Assembly: GCA_019096065.1 (NCBI GenBank) | Contig: JAGUCH010000001.1 | Span: forward strand, 372,001-436,000 | DNA length: 64,000 nt | Direction of reading: 5' to 3' | Source of the DNA: Paracyclopina nana | Lineage: Eukaryota > Arthropoda > Copepoda > Cyclopoida > Cyclopettidae | Shown: positions 1 through 11,489 of the stretch, one piece after another | Position numbering within the stretch: the stretch's first letter is position 1 | Layout of the letters: the number at the start of each line of letters is the position of its first letter | Notes under the pieces: generated by a model | The model's database searches: none | What the model was told of the DNA's origin: nothing | What the model saw: the letters and a program-made list of their open reading frames with translations, nothing else | Position numbers and translations under genes: made by a program

Positions 1-48
1 AGCCAGTTCGCAGCTTGTTGAATTTGCAAGTAAAGAAATGAAACTTAC

Positions 49-1642
49 TGAAGCCACTCCTTTGCGAGCTTGGGTGTCCCGGATTGCCTTACATTCAGCC
101 TTGACGGTTTCCTTGATGTCTTCTTTGACATCCTCGAGCATCAATGGCAGAACCTCAGCCATGACTTCTCTGACAGAGTCCTTAACAGCGTCCTTAAAGG
201 CGTTGGAAGTCGCTTGGACAATGGCGTAGTCAGTCAGCATCGTCCTGAACTTGGCATCAAGCTGCTCCTCGGTCATGACAACAGCATCGGAGTAAATTGC
301 TCCTTCGAAAGCCTGCAACGGGTTTCAATGTACTTAAAGGTCATTTTACTAATCTGATCTACTTACGGATGGCGGAAGACCCACGATGACTTCAGGGCAG
401 GTAGCGCCTTGACCACTTGTGCTGGCTTGCAAAGTTGGATCGAGTGGAGCCAGATGTGGCACTTGCGTGCCAAGTGGCTTTGTTGATGCCGGTTCAGCCG
501 CCGTCTTCTGCTTTTTTGGAGTGATGTGCTCCGACAAAATTGTGAGGCTGTCGTCCGAATCGCTAGTGGCAGCAATTTTGCGCTTAGAGCCAGAGTCCTC
601 CTTGGCCTTTTCCTGGGCCTTAGCCAACATCTTTTGGGCCTTAGCTTTGGCTGCATTCTGCCTCTCGGACTCGCGAAGAGCATCTCGCAAAGCTTTTCGA
701 GTGAGCTTTGACTCAATCTCCTCCGAAGCGGCCTCTTCAGGCGTCTTCTGGATCAAGGCCTTGCCTTTCCCCTTCCCCTTGCCTTTGACTGGCGTTTTAG
801 GGGACTTTGAGAACAGAGGGTTCTGCGTCAATTGGCCAGATTTTCTTGGCTTGAATCCCTGAAAAGACATGAAAGTCAGTTCGCATGGCGTTTAATTGAA
901 AAGTCAAGGGATATTTACCTTAGTGCGACTGGTTCCTGGACTAGGTGCCCCAGCCTCAGATCCGCTAGACAATGGCGTTTTGGAGCCCTTCTTGATGGTT
1001 GCTCGATTGAGCATGGCGTCGAAGTTGCCTTCTTCCTCCGAGTCGTCCGATCCAGTTGTTATTGGCATTTGTTGCTCGCCAGACTTCTTCCTGGTGGAAG
1101 TTTCGTTCCACAAATGGGTGGTGATCAGACCAGTGATGGCATCACGCTCGTTGAAGGTGTACTTCACCATCATCTTCTCCATGAAGTTTTGGATGAGCCT
1201 CATCTTGAGCGCACCCCGCTGCGGAAACGTCAAGTTTTTCATGCGGCCGTTGAAGTCAGCCAACAGGCTTTCAATCCGTGTGCGCGGCAGCCCTGCAAAA
1301 GAAGAATAAAATTCAACATCGGATTGACTTTTAAATAATGTAAGCAGAAATCTTACCCTTCTCAAGTCGGCAGAAGATGGACAAAGCTTTACGGGGTTCG
1401 CCTTCATCCATAAGGCAGTTGGTTGACTTAACCCGCTTGTTCATGGACAGCTTCACACGAGGGTCGAACCCAAAAGCATCGGCAAGCGACTTTCCATCGG
1501 CGAATTCAAAATCGCAAGGCAAGTCGAAGCATGGCTTCTCCATGCTGAGGCCGAAAACCACAACCCGGTCATACTCGGTGGTTGGCTCGTCAGGAGGCGT
1601 AATGGCAGCCTCGAACTTCTTTTTCGGGCTTGGAGTCTTCAT
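49..1642 (-). CDS. Unrecognised transposon-associated protein, 5' part (4 exons, runs off the left edge)
   Basis: Exons on - are 1642-1357, 1292-919, 858-367 and 312-49. Introns are 54-65 bp with GT-AG ends, and phases agree (1, 0, 0); the last visible donor, GTAAGT at 43-48, shows that the gene continues to the left. The start is the ATG at 1642. The visible part is about 472 aa. The N-terminal half (residues 1-220) looks globular and includes a helical stretch around 'LKMRLIQNFMEKMM' that faintly recalls DUF4806-type proteins, which often accompany arthropod transposases; this is only a resemblance. The middle is a Lys/Gly-rich basic segment with long charged helices rich in K, A and E, typical of nuclear proteins, and the last exon is again amphipathic helix. 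Its head-to-head position with the transposase suggests a second element-encoded protein. Function unknown. Confidence 0.6.
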
Positions 1643-2289
1643 GGCTGAGACTCGATTCGGGAAATCCGGTTTTTCAGCGAAATATTTTTTGGCGCAATCG
1701 AACGTCCTTTCAGGTGTAAGGTTGCCGAACGACTGACTGGGCTGTTTAGCTGGGGCAGCACTGATTTTCCGGTAAAATGTGGGCTAGTCTGGCAGGCGAG
1801 GCAGGCGGCGCTTGGGCAGCTCGGAATAATTTTTTCCGCCAAAACACCAAACCTAGCAACGACTTTTACCTGCCAAAAAAACGACTTCCAAGAAATTCGT
1901 TGCCGTAAAATTACAAAATGTCTCTTTGAATGAAATGCTGCGGCGAGTTGGCTTGTTTTATTGCAGAAATTAGATCTAGGCATTGTTTTTTAATGAAATA
2001 AGTCATTAAAGATGATATAAATGCTATGAGTTTTAAATGAAATGCATTTTTTAGTTACTGCGCAGTTAAGATTTCAGTTGCCGAAGATTCATATTTCCTG
2101 CGTTTACTTGGCTGAAATTATTTGCAAAAGCAATAGGAAACTGCACCTAGAAAGCAATTTAACATCTATTTTTATGTTATTCATCCCCAGGCGTGAAAAA
2201 AGGCCAAATTTTTTTGGCCGACATTGGCTGTTTGCAGCTGCTTCCATGCTCAGTCAGCTGACGCCATCTTTGAAATCAGACGCTGAAAA

Positions 2290-5211
2290 ATGCCGAGAAA
2301 AAATGCAAATGGCCCCGTTTCAAACAAGGCTCGCCAAGCCAAACATCGAAAGAAAAGGCGAGAGGCTATGAAAAAGCTGCAAGAAATGCAAGCTCGTTGC
2401 GAGGCCAGAGTCAGGTTACTCCAAGAGAGAATGAACTACGTCGATAATTTGTAAGTTGACGGTGACCGTCATTTTTTCAGACGAACTGAATTCGAAATTA
2501 CTTTCACATTTCAGACGCGAGGAAGATGTTTTTGGACCGCACATCACTGATGTCTGCCCATTTAATGAGGACGATCCGGCGAGGATTGATGAGGCCATAG
2601 CCAACATGAGAGCAGCAATGAGTGGTGACGAAGATGCCGATAACGAGGACAATGACGAATTTCATGATGCAGTGGAAAATGCCGTTGAAAACGAACAAGC
2701 TTGCGAAGGCACTTCGATGCAGCATGGCTCAAGGGTCATCAGGCGTGGTCTCAAGCGACGCTTAGCTGAGATCAAGCATTTGGATCCGAATGACTCTACA
2801 CCTGAATTCAGCGACCTGGATGGTGATTGTGACGACAACACTCAAGCACTACACTCGCCAGTTTTCAAGTCTAGTCGAAAGGAAAGCGGTAATGACTCCA
2901 CTGATGATGATGTTGTGGTTGTCAATGACGAAAATGAGGACGAGGATGACAACTACATTGATCTACCCGATGACTACGACGAAATCGATCAGGTGCGAAA
3001 GCCAATTGAAGATGATGACATGATCAGTCTCAGCTCCCATGAATCTGCCGTCTTTGCCGATCGTGATCCAGTTCACGTTGACCCAGGAGACCTCGACTTC
3101 ATTGAAAACACAACTGGCACTAGCGATGATGAAGCCCCGCCTGAATTTGAACGTGTAAGCCATTTCGCATGCATTTGTTTTTCCTTTACTTTCATAGCTC
3201 TGTTTCATATTTCAGATGCCTGTTCAGGATGCTGTCAGAGAGCTGCTGGCAGCAGATACGGATGATGAAGAAGATGTGTACTACGATGCCCAGGATGAAA
3301 TCATCGAAGAGCATGGTGAACCTGACCCTCGAGAAGACAATGCTGTCTTATGCCATGGAACCACCCTAAAGGACTTTCGAGAAGCTTTGGAGAAAGAGGA
3401 CGAGTTGGATACACAGAGAAAGAGGAATCATGCTTTGTATGCAAGATTCTTCTACCTTTGCTCCATTTTGGCTGTTACGGATAGGGCTGCAAAGGCCTTT
3501 TGGAACTTTGCAAGATCGTTGACAGATAGAGTGCTTTGTTCTTTTAAGACTATGAAAAAGAACTTTGAGAAGCTTGTGCCCCCAATTGATATGGTCTATG
3601 AGTTCTACGACACGGTGGACAAGAAGACAATGCACCACACTGGATCCTACTTTCCTAGAAGAAAGTATCCGAGGCCAAGGTATTTGCTTATGTCCGAGTG
3701 GTCCCAAGTGAAGCTTAAGGAGCTCATTGAGTTTTTCAAAAGCGTACATCCAAAGGACTTTCAATGTACACACAAAGGAAAAATGTACGTAGACCTTTTC
3801 TTGGATGGAGTCCCACTTGCGAAATCTTCCGACAGTTTGATGAGCGTACTGTGTGCACGCTTCGCTCCATGCCGAAAAGTTTGGCCCATTGCTGTGCACA
3901 TCTACAGAAAAGGCACTTCAACTGACATTGTAGACCTCTGCAGTAACTTTCTGGAAGAATGCATGGAGAATAATGTCATTGTGCGCAGGTTCATAGGCGA
4001 CAGTCCAATGCGGGCAAAATTAAAGATGTTGAAAGGCCATGCAGGATATTGTAGCTGCGAATTCTGCTACTGCGTGGGCAAATATATGAAATCTGCCAAG
4101 AAAATGACTTTCCCTCTCGATACAAGCACTTACAAACGCAGAAGCGGATGAAGAGTGGAGACAAATAGCACTTAAGATCGAACAAAATCCAGACCTTCCA
4201 GCGAAAGAGCGATTTGGCTTGACAGGCATTTCACCGCTTCTCCAGCTTGACTATTTCGATATCGTACGCCATTTCGTGCCTGATCCCATGCATAATGTCT
4301 CCCTTGGGGTCGGAAGGCAAATGATTAAGTTACTCTTGAAAACGAAGGCAACAGGTGACATTACGAATCCAGAAGGGAAAGCCATTGCAAGTAAGTTCGA
4401 TGCCAATTGGATACATCAAGAACTGCCTGATGAATTTCCCCGTCGACCACGATCGCTGAAAAAGAATCTGGTGCATCTGAAAGCCTCTGAGTACATTGCT
4501 ATTATTTGCTGCGGGTTCACGCACATGTACGACGCAATGAATTTGAACAGTCAAAAGTCGCTTCGACGCACTTGGCTGCACTTCGCCTGGATTGTTCATG
4601 CAGCTCTCCTTCCCGATCCAATCTTTAAGAAGATTGTGCCAAACAGCATCTTTGCTTACAAGAGGCAAAAGGAGTTCTACAGGCTTTTTCAACAGAACTT
4701 TTCAAAGCAGGAGTGTTCTTTCAATATCCACACCTTCAGCCATTTATTGGAAATCAGAAAGTTGGGCTACCTAAGCGACTTCAGCGCCATGCCATTTGAA
4801 AGCTTTTTCAGCTACCTTAAAAAAATCATTAAGCCCTATACGCTCAGTTTTGCAAAGCAGGTGCTAGTGAAGTCCTTCATTTCCAACATGGGCGACCACA
4901 GGTGTGAGTACAAAGTCAATGTGAGTCCAAACATGAAAAAGAGGGCAGTGAATAATTTGGTAGTTACTGTCGATGGCCAATTTTATTACGTCCATGATTA
5001 CACTGAAACGACTTACGAATGCACTCAAGCCCTCACTAAGGAATACGTCACCCCAGAAGCTCCAGAACTCAATTGGAACCACGTCTTCGTGAAGAGGCTT
5101 GATCGCCTAGACAATGAGCTGGTCGAGATACCTAAAGAAAAAGTACTATGTAAAGCAATTCTAGCTGGAGATGTCTTAATTTCGGTGCCTAATGATGTCT
5201 ACTTCACGTAG
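2290..5211 (+). CDS. DDE-type transposase (CACTA/EnSpm-like), frameshifted
   Basis: Exons are 2290-2450, 2515-3154 and 3216-5211, with phases 2 and 0 agreeing across GT-AG introns of 60-64 bp. Exon 1 is a short, very basic coiled segment, exon 2 is extremely acidic (D/E-rich), and exon 3 holds the catalytic part. Visible motifs: 'LFLDGVPLAKSS' (Asp about residue 464), 'FIGDSPMRAKLKMLKGHAG' (Asp about 529) followed by a Cys-x-x-Cys cluster, then 'PDPMHNVSLG' and 'SAMPFESFFSYLKK'. The order matches the large animal transposases usually grouped with CACTA/EnSpm (tnp2-like). The frame breaks near 4133: frame 0 stops at 4151 and homology resumes at once in frame 1, which one extra base in the AAA at 4132-4135 would explain. 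The copy is therefore either inactive or carries a consensus error. The end is the TAG at 5209-5211. Superfamily assignment is moderate; transposase identity is fairly sure. Confidence 0.72.
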
Positions 5212-6077
5212 TTGCTGCTTCTCTAATGAAAATTTGAATAAATAACACTTGAAAGGCATTTCAAACTCTTGTTGCAAGCTAAAAACATAATTAATTACTA
5301 TTAGGTGCAAACTTCATTTGGAAATCTTTTAGAACTACAGTAAGATTGACGACTTCTCCAAAAGGCACTTTGATTATTTTATGTGAAAAAATTTTTGGTG
5401 AACGAATTTCAAATAGTCAGTTGAAAGTGACTTTGAAAGCCAATTCAAATAACAAACAGAAAGTTAATTTTCAAACTTAAGTTCAACTGCCTTTCGAAGT
5501 CACTTTTGACGACTTTCAATGAACGGCTTTTATGAAAGCCAAAACGAAGGCAGTGAAAGCTACTTTCAGATTTGTCCATTTCCAAAAAAGGGTTCGCTGG
5601 GGGATGCTAATCCAACTGTCTGAGGTTCGAATCTGGATGATCCTCTCTTTTTTCCAACTTCTTTGGAATTTGCATTACTTCCATGGAATTTGAGGGGCAT
5701 TAAATTACTTAAAATCCCTCAAATTTGATTCAAGGGCTGTTAAGTATTTAATATCCCCCAAATTGCTTAGAAAGAACTGTGATATAAAAGAGCTGAGTCG
5801 GATCGGTAAACTGAATTATAACACGAGGAAATCGTATTACAGTATATAAATGATTTAAAAAATATTTCAAATGTCAGTAAAATTCAGAAAATTAGGCAAA
5901 ATTAATTATAAGATATGTTTTTTTTAATTAAAAAGGTCCATTAAAAAAGCAGAATTTTAGTCATTAGTAGTTCATTATTTTACTGCTTTAAAAAAAATTA
6001 ATAATTTAAAGGTTGAAAAATTGACAAATCGAGAATTATTTTTGATTCTTTAAAAAAACTTCAATATAATGAAATTG
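5212..6077 (+). other. Non-coding: transposon end, tRNA-like fragment, AT-rich repeat
   Basis: No gene. At about 5590-5650 there is a tRNA-like stretch with a B-box-like GGTTCGAATC followed by a T-run; the stems do not pair well, so it is at best a tRNA-derived fragment. From about 5870 the sequence becomes an AT-rich tandem repeat that continues on the far side of the LTR element (13574 onward). Confidence 0.4.
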
Positions 6078-6082
6078 CAGGC
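5870..6082. repeat. AT-rich ~175-bp tandem repeat, left part (split by the LTR element)
   Basis: A unit beginning 'AAAAAGCAGAATTTTAG' near 5945 continues across the insertion into 13574-13611. The next unit starts with 'AAAAAGCTAAATTTTAG' at 13612 and another at 13784. Removing the 7.5-kb element and one TSD copy gives a continuous unit of about 177 bp beside one of 172 bp. Confidence 0.6.
6078..6082. repeat. Target-site duplication CAGGC, left copy
   Basis: CAGGC precedes the TG of the 5' LTR and is repeated at 13569-13573 right after the CA of the 3' LTR. Five-base duplications are usual for Ty3/gypsy integrases. Confidence 0.9.
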
Positions 6083-6379
6083 TGTTGTATCATGTTGAAG
6101 CATACTTCCCTATATTGACTCTCACGTGTATTATAGCTATAGTAGATACTCCCTTGTTACCCCAGCGCGCGCGTGCACTCATTCATTCTTTCTGTATTGC
6201 TTAAGCTTGCACTGAATTACACTCAGTACACATCTCGTATCAAAGTGGATACGTTCGCCTCGATCTGGTAAATCTCGGCGTAGCAGTGCTCACGGTTTCC
6301 TGGTACAAGATCAGGGATCCAACCGACGTAGCTCGAGTAGTAGTGCCTTAAGTGTCACCCACGAGGTCGGGACCAACCA
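6083..6379 (+). repeat. 5' long terminal repeat
   Basis: 297 bp, TG...CA, identical to 13272-13568. It contains an alternating CG tract (about 6154-6164) and an arthropod-type initiator-like 'CTCAGTACAC' near 6221, a candidate transcription start; no clear TATA box is seen. Confidence 0.95.
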
Positions 6380-6397
6380 TGGCGTCAGTTCTCAGTC
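6380..6397 (+). other. Putative primer binding site
   Basis: TGGCGTCAGTTCTCAG starts immediately after the LTR. The TGG complements a tRNA CCA end. I could not assign the tRNA from memory. Confidence 0.5.
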
Positions 6398-6442
6398 TCT
6401 TTGCATAAGAGGCCCTTTCCTAGAAGAGGGAAGGTTTGAGAA

Positions 6443-6588
6443 GCAGCCGAAGAAGGTTAGTGAGTGGAAAATTTCCGCCACCCTTGGCAGCATCACGACA
6501 ACAAAGTGTGAGAGGCAGCCGGAGAAGGTTTCGTGAGTGGAATTGTGAAAGTTCCGCCACCCTTGGCAGCATCACAACAAAAAAGTGT
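6443..6588 (+). repeat. Duplicated ~72-79-bp block in the retroelement 5' leader
   Basis: Two imperfect copies: one from GCAGCCGAAGAAGGTT (6443), one from GCAGCCGGAGAAGGTT (6515), both containing CCGCCACCCTTGGCAGCATC. The block sits between the primer site and the Gag start, where packaging signals usually lie. 'AAGGTTAGTGAG' in the first copy is also a plausible splice donor. Confidence 0.7.
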
Positions 6589-6602
6589 CAACAAAAGTGT
6601 CC

Positions 6603-9600
6603 ATGAGCCAGGACTCAATTAAAAGTGCTGGCGAAGAAGAGTGGCATACTGCAGATCAGAACGTATTTGCAGCACTTCAAAGGCAAGTGAAAGCCTTAGA
6701 AGAAGCCAAAGAAGAAGCGGAGGGCCCCGAAGATACGCTTTTGGCAGCCACAAATAGTGACGAGGACACATTTGATACAAGTGTGGTCAGAGCAAATTTA
6801 GCGATGACCGAGAAGGAGAATCCAACTGACTTGCAATTGGCAATCGGAAAGCTTTCCGAAGCCAGAGGTGCAAGAGCACTCGAGGACCTCACCAAACAAA
6901 TACATAGTCTCAATGGACACAAGAGTTGGTTGTCCAGGCACATGAATGCCGGAGAGAAGCTATGCGAGGCCCTGGAAAGGCAGAAGGATATTTCAGTTTC
7001 AGAAGCAAAAGAGCTCCAGAAGCTGAAACAAAAGTTGGTCGACCAGGAGAATAGCATCATGCAGATTCTAAATAACCTGCCGGACGAGACCCGAGTCACT
7101 CAAGCTGACAAGGTCAAGGAGATGTTCGAGAGAAAGGATGCCCTGGAATTGAAAGCACTGGCAATCACAGGCCGGTACGAAAAGGCCAACCCAACTGCCA
7201 TATCGGCATCAAATGCACCGGCATCAGAGGACAGAAAAATTGTCAAGCCGGATGCAAATCTGAAGCCGAAAACGCTGAAGACTGGTGCTACAGCCATTGA
7301 GCTGCAGGTTTTTTTGAGGACTTGGAAGACCTACGTTCAAGAGTCGGAGATCCAGAAGAAGTCCATCGATGCCCAGCACACTTACAGTCTGGTATTATTT
7401 GATGCCAATCTATCAGCCAAGATTTCAGCAAAGTTGAGTGCGGAATCGCCCCTTTTCATACAAGATGAAAATGTGGGCACTCCTTGGATCCTTTCAATGG
7501 AGAGGATCGTAGTAAACGAGTTCCAGCTGGCGTTTCCATTGTCTAAGAGAAGACTGGAGTGCTTTCGTCACAAAAGTACAAACCCAAGCGAGCTGCATGG
7601 AACGAGTTGGGCTGCATTTGAGCTGAAATGCAAAGCAGCCGAGTTTGAGAGCATGGACATAGAGACGGTAATGAAGTACCTCTATATGAGCTCTCTAGCT
7701 AATAAAGCCTTACGGAAAGAGCTTATCAAGGCCGACAACTTAGCTGGCGGCAAAGCAACGATGGATGAGCTCAAATCGGCTGGCAACATGTATGATGTTA
7801 ATACAGCCACCGAAGAGGGTTACGAGAACCCTACCGTGAAGAAGGCTGGGCCTACTGCTTATCGCAAGAAAAAGGCCATGGGCTCGAATGCTGGGGCTGA
7901 GGCCGCAGGTTCAAGCCAGAAGAAGAAGCATGGAGGTTGCTTTGAATGCGGAAGTAAAGAGCACCTCCGACCAAATTGTCCGAAGGCACCAACCTGTCAA
8001 TTTTGCAAGAAGAAGGGTCATGGGGCGGACAAATGCTTCAAGAAGAAAGGCAAGGGCGAGGGTGGCGAGAAGAAGCCGAACGGGAACCCGACGAAAGCCA
8101 TTAAAAAATTCACAGTTAAGTTGCCTTTGAGTTTTGATTTTTCTAGCACGTTGGAGTGTAAAAACGCTATTGCTTGCAATGAGGCAATACGCATCATGAA
8201 AAAATCAAAAGATAGATACTCTCTGCCGTTCATTTTTCAGAGTCGCATCAAGAGGATGGAGGAAGATGACGGAGGGGCAGGGGTTATCAAGATGGCGAAG
8301 ACCAAGAGCAGAAAAAAGAAGGAGATGCAGCAGAAGATCTCCAAGGCAGTGAGCGGGCTGCGGCCCTCATGCCTACCCAATGCTACCAGGGTCACGTCAT
8401 CAAGGCCAACTCCCAAGGCCAAGCTATTATTTTGCCCTGAGGTAGGGTCTGCTTTCTCTACGTATTGCCTGCCAGATACTGGAGCAACCATTACTGTGGT
8501 TGATGAGAAAGTTGCAGCGGAGATGGGGATGCCAATATATCCCAATCCGGAGACCGTCAGGAGCGTTGATGGCACCGAAGTGAAGCCGGGCAGAACATGT
8601 GAGATTGCAATATCACGTGGCATGAAAGTGGTTGTAGTAACCAATGCAGTGGTCGCTTCACTTGGTGACGATGAAGAGGTGATTGTCGACTGGCAGACAC
8701 TGGAGATATTAGGCGTGGTTGGCCTAAACATTAACTCCACGGCAATCGCAGCAACCACAATGGATATGACTCTGGAGAGCTTGAAGCTCAAATATACAGA
8801 GGTCTTTGCAGACAAGCTTGACAAAACCAGGTTTATGAAGGGTGAACCCATGAAGATCCACCTAGTGGATGGGGACATAAAACCTATGAGGATCTCTTCA
8901 ACCAATGCCATACCGGTGCATCTCAAAGCAGCGGCGGACAAGTGCATTAAGGATTTGGAGGATGCCGACATTGTCAAGAAGCTGAAGCCAGGGGAGATGA
9001 CAGATTGGACCTCTAGAGGTTTCTTTGTCATCAAGTCTGATGGCAAATCAGTCAGGTTGGTTACGGACTTCGTTCAGCTGAACAAGTACGTGAAGAGACC
9101 AACCCACCCCTTTACGTCTGCATTCCATTTGTTGAAGAGCATCCCTGCAAAGGCTCAGTGGTTTGTGGTCGGAGACTGTGCGCAGGGATACCACCAGATC
9201 AAGTTGGAAGAAAAGTCATCCTACTTGACTACATTTTTGCTACCACAGGGAAGATTCCGTTATGTGAGAGCTCCCATGGGGCTCACATCTTCCAGTGATG
9301 AGTGGTGCTGCAGGAGTGACATGATCATGACTGGCCTGAACGGAAAGGGAGTCAAATTGGTCGATGATGTCCTCATCTGGGGGGAAACAGAGCAGGAAGC
9401 CCTGCACAATCTGGATGTCCTCCTCAGCAACTGCAAAACCTATGGTGTCAGCTTATCACCCAAAAAGCTGCACATGGGTGAACGTGTCAAGTTTGCTGGA
9501 TTCATGGTCAGCAAGAATGGTGTAGAACCACACGATGACAACTTGAAAGCAATCAGGAGTACCCAAGGCCAGCCAACCAGTCGGATGTGCGAAGCTTTGG

Positions 9601-11372
9601 GATTGGCTCAAACTTTAGGAAGTTTCTTGCCTGATTTGGCCCACATGTCAGCTTCATTGAGGGAGCTAACCAAGGCCAAAGTTCAGTTTCAGTGGTTACC
9701 AAGACACGAAGAAGACTTCAACCAGCTGAAGAAGATCCTGACCGGACCTTTGTTGGTGAAGCATTTTGATGTCAACAAGACCACAGTGTTGACAACGGAT
9801 GCCAGCAGGTTATATGGCATCGGCTACATTCTAACTCAGTATGACCCAAAAGACCCGGACAGGAGCTACCTGATTACCTGTGGGTCCAAGGTCAACTCCG
9901 CTGCTGAGAAGAATTATGCAACTATTGAGCTGGAGTTGCTGGGAATAGTCTATGGATGTGAGAAGAGCTCGCATTTTCTGCATGGCTGCCCAAAATTTTT
10001 GGTGAAGACTGACCACAAGCCTTTACTTGGTATTATGAACAAGGACATGGCAGAGATCACTAACTCCAGACTCTTGAGGCTTAGGGAGAGGCTACTACCG
10101 TTCAACTTCGATTTGGTCTACCTTGAGGGAAGTTAAACTTCATTGCAGATGCCTTGTCAAGACATCCCATTAACTTCTCAGATGACCACCCAGACGCTGA
10201 AGAAACAGAAACTTTGAAGAACTCAAAGATCAGCGTAATCTCAGCCCTCTCTGTCTCAGCACAAGAAGATCCGGCATTCCAAGAAATCCATGATGCAGCA
10301 AGAGCTGACAAGGAGTATCAGGATCTAATTGAGGCCATCCAGGAAGACCTTCATCATCATAAGAAGAAGGGTGTGGCCATTCATGCATTAAAGCTGGTGC
10401 CCCAAAACCTTTGGGGGCAGCTTTCAGTCCAAGATGGAATGGTTGTTATTGATGGGAAACGTGTCTTCGTACCAAAGGAAGCACGTCCATTCATCTTGAG
10501 GACTCTTCATATTGCGCATCCTGGGCAAACGAAGAGCCTGGCTACGGCCAGACAATTCTACTATTGGAGTGGTATGACCAAGGATATCAGACAATCAGTA
10601 GAAGAGTGCGAAATGTGCCAAAAGTACATGGCCTCTTTACCGCATGATGAAGAAGGCGAGAACATGGTACCAACGGCCCCAATGCAGAGTATTGCAATGG
10701 ATTTGGGCCATCATGAAGGGCAGACTATTTAATAGTTGTGGACACCTTCAGTGGTTGGCCTTGGATTTTCAAGATGGTAAGATACACTAGTGAGGAAATC
10801 ATCAAGAAGTTGACGATCATTTTTGCCACATTTGGGTACCCGATCGTGATGAGATCCGACAATGCTGGATGCTTCACCTCTCATGAAATGCGTGAGTTTT
10901 GTAAAGAGCATGGCATAATTGCCACCACCAGCAGCCCTTATCACCACGAGTCCAATGGGACCGCGGAAGCTAGTGTGAAAAACATGAAAAGGCTGGTTAT
11001 GAAAACCAAGACCCTAAGGGAGATGAATGCCGCTGTGCTGGAATTTCGAAATCTGGCACGAGCAGACGGCAAATCCCCTGCGAAGATGTTTTTGGGCCGT
11101 CATTTAAGGACGAAATTACCAATCTTGCATGAGATGACAAAGCTTGAGATGCCAGAACCCAGAGCTGAAAAGAAGCAATTGCCAAACGAGATCATTCCAG
11201 ATTTCAAGGTGGGGGAAAAAGTGCGCATGCAAAATGCACTTACTAAGCTATGGGAGGAGTTCGGAGTCATCCTCGAAGTTCGGCATTCCGGCAGAAGCTA
11301 CGTCATCAAAATGATGATGGCGTGATCAGTGTGAGGAACAAGCGCTTCTTACGCAAGCATAAGATTTGCTGA
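6603..11372 (+). CDS. Gag-Pol polyprotein, broken by three 1-base frame shifts
   Basis: Gag and Pol share one frame from the ATG at 6603; an in-frame GTG at 6585 is a less likely start. Gag ends in two CCHC knuckles (CX2CX4HX4C, residues about 446 and 465). Then come the protease 'DTGA' (625), a reverse transcriptase with 'RAPMGLTSSSDEW' and a VDD active site in 'KLVDDVLIWG' (921), and RNase H with 'TTDAS' (1066) and 'KTDHKPLLGI'. The frame stops at 10134. Pol continues one base back into the RNase H-integrase linker, with the HHCC zinc finger and first catalytic Asp up to 10732. It shifts back again near 10726 for the rest of the D,D,E core ('RSDNAG', 'NGTAEASVK'), and once more near 11310 for the integrase C-terminus, ending at TGA 11370. 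All three shifts are -1 and sit at short base runs. The protein makes the virus-like particle, copies the RNA and inserts the DNA. Confidence 0.92.
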
Positions 11373-11489
11373 CCTCGATGCAAATGCATCGTTATGACTA
11401 GTAAGTAAAGCACCTCACTCAACGCCCAGCTTTTGCAGCAGCACCTTCTCCAGGAAAACATTTCCATCAGCACTCAGTAAGTCTTTTTG

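Larger units (their letters stand above)
1..5555. mobile_element. DNA transposon block, left end outside the window
   Basis: Two divergently transcribed, spliced genes share a roughly 650-bp intergenic stretch: an accessory-type gene on - (49-1642) and a DDE-type transposase on + (2290-5211). After the transposase stop, an AATAAA lies near 5238, followed at about 5415-5555 by A/T-rich sequence with repeated GAAAGT/ACTTTC-like motifs in both orientations, as in subterminal regions of CACTA/EnSpm elements. A CAGTG at 5551-5555 would fit the inverted end of a CACTG-starting element, but the left end is not visible, so terminal repeats and a target duplication cannot be checked. The right boundary is a guess. 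Confidence 0.5.

Noticed and set aside
5590-5650. tRNA gene suggested by GGTTCGAATC and T-run
   Set aside because: Acceptor, anticodon and T stems do not pair; at most a tRNA-derived fragment.
8237-9046. 269-codon open frame on - inside the retroelement
   Set aside because: Antisense shadow of the protease/RT coding region; no recognisable product.
10128-10136. Programmed -1 frameshifting between RNase H and integrase
   Set aside because: No canonical slippery heptamer, and three separate -1 shifts at unrelated places in pol are better explained by missing bases.
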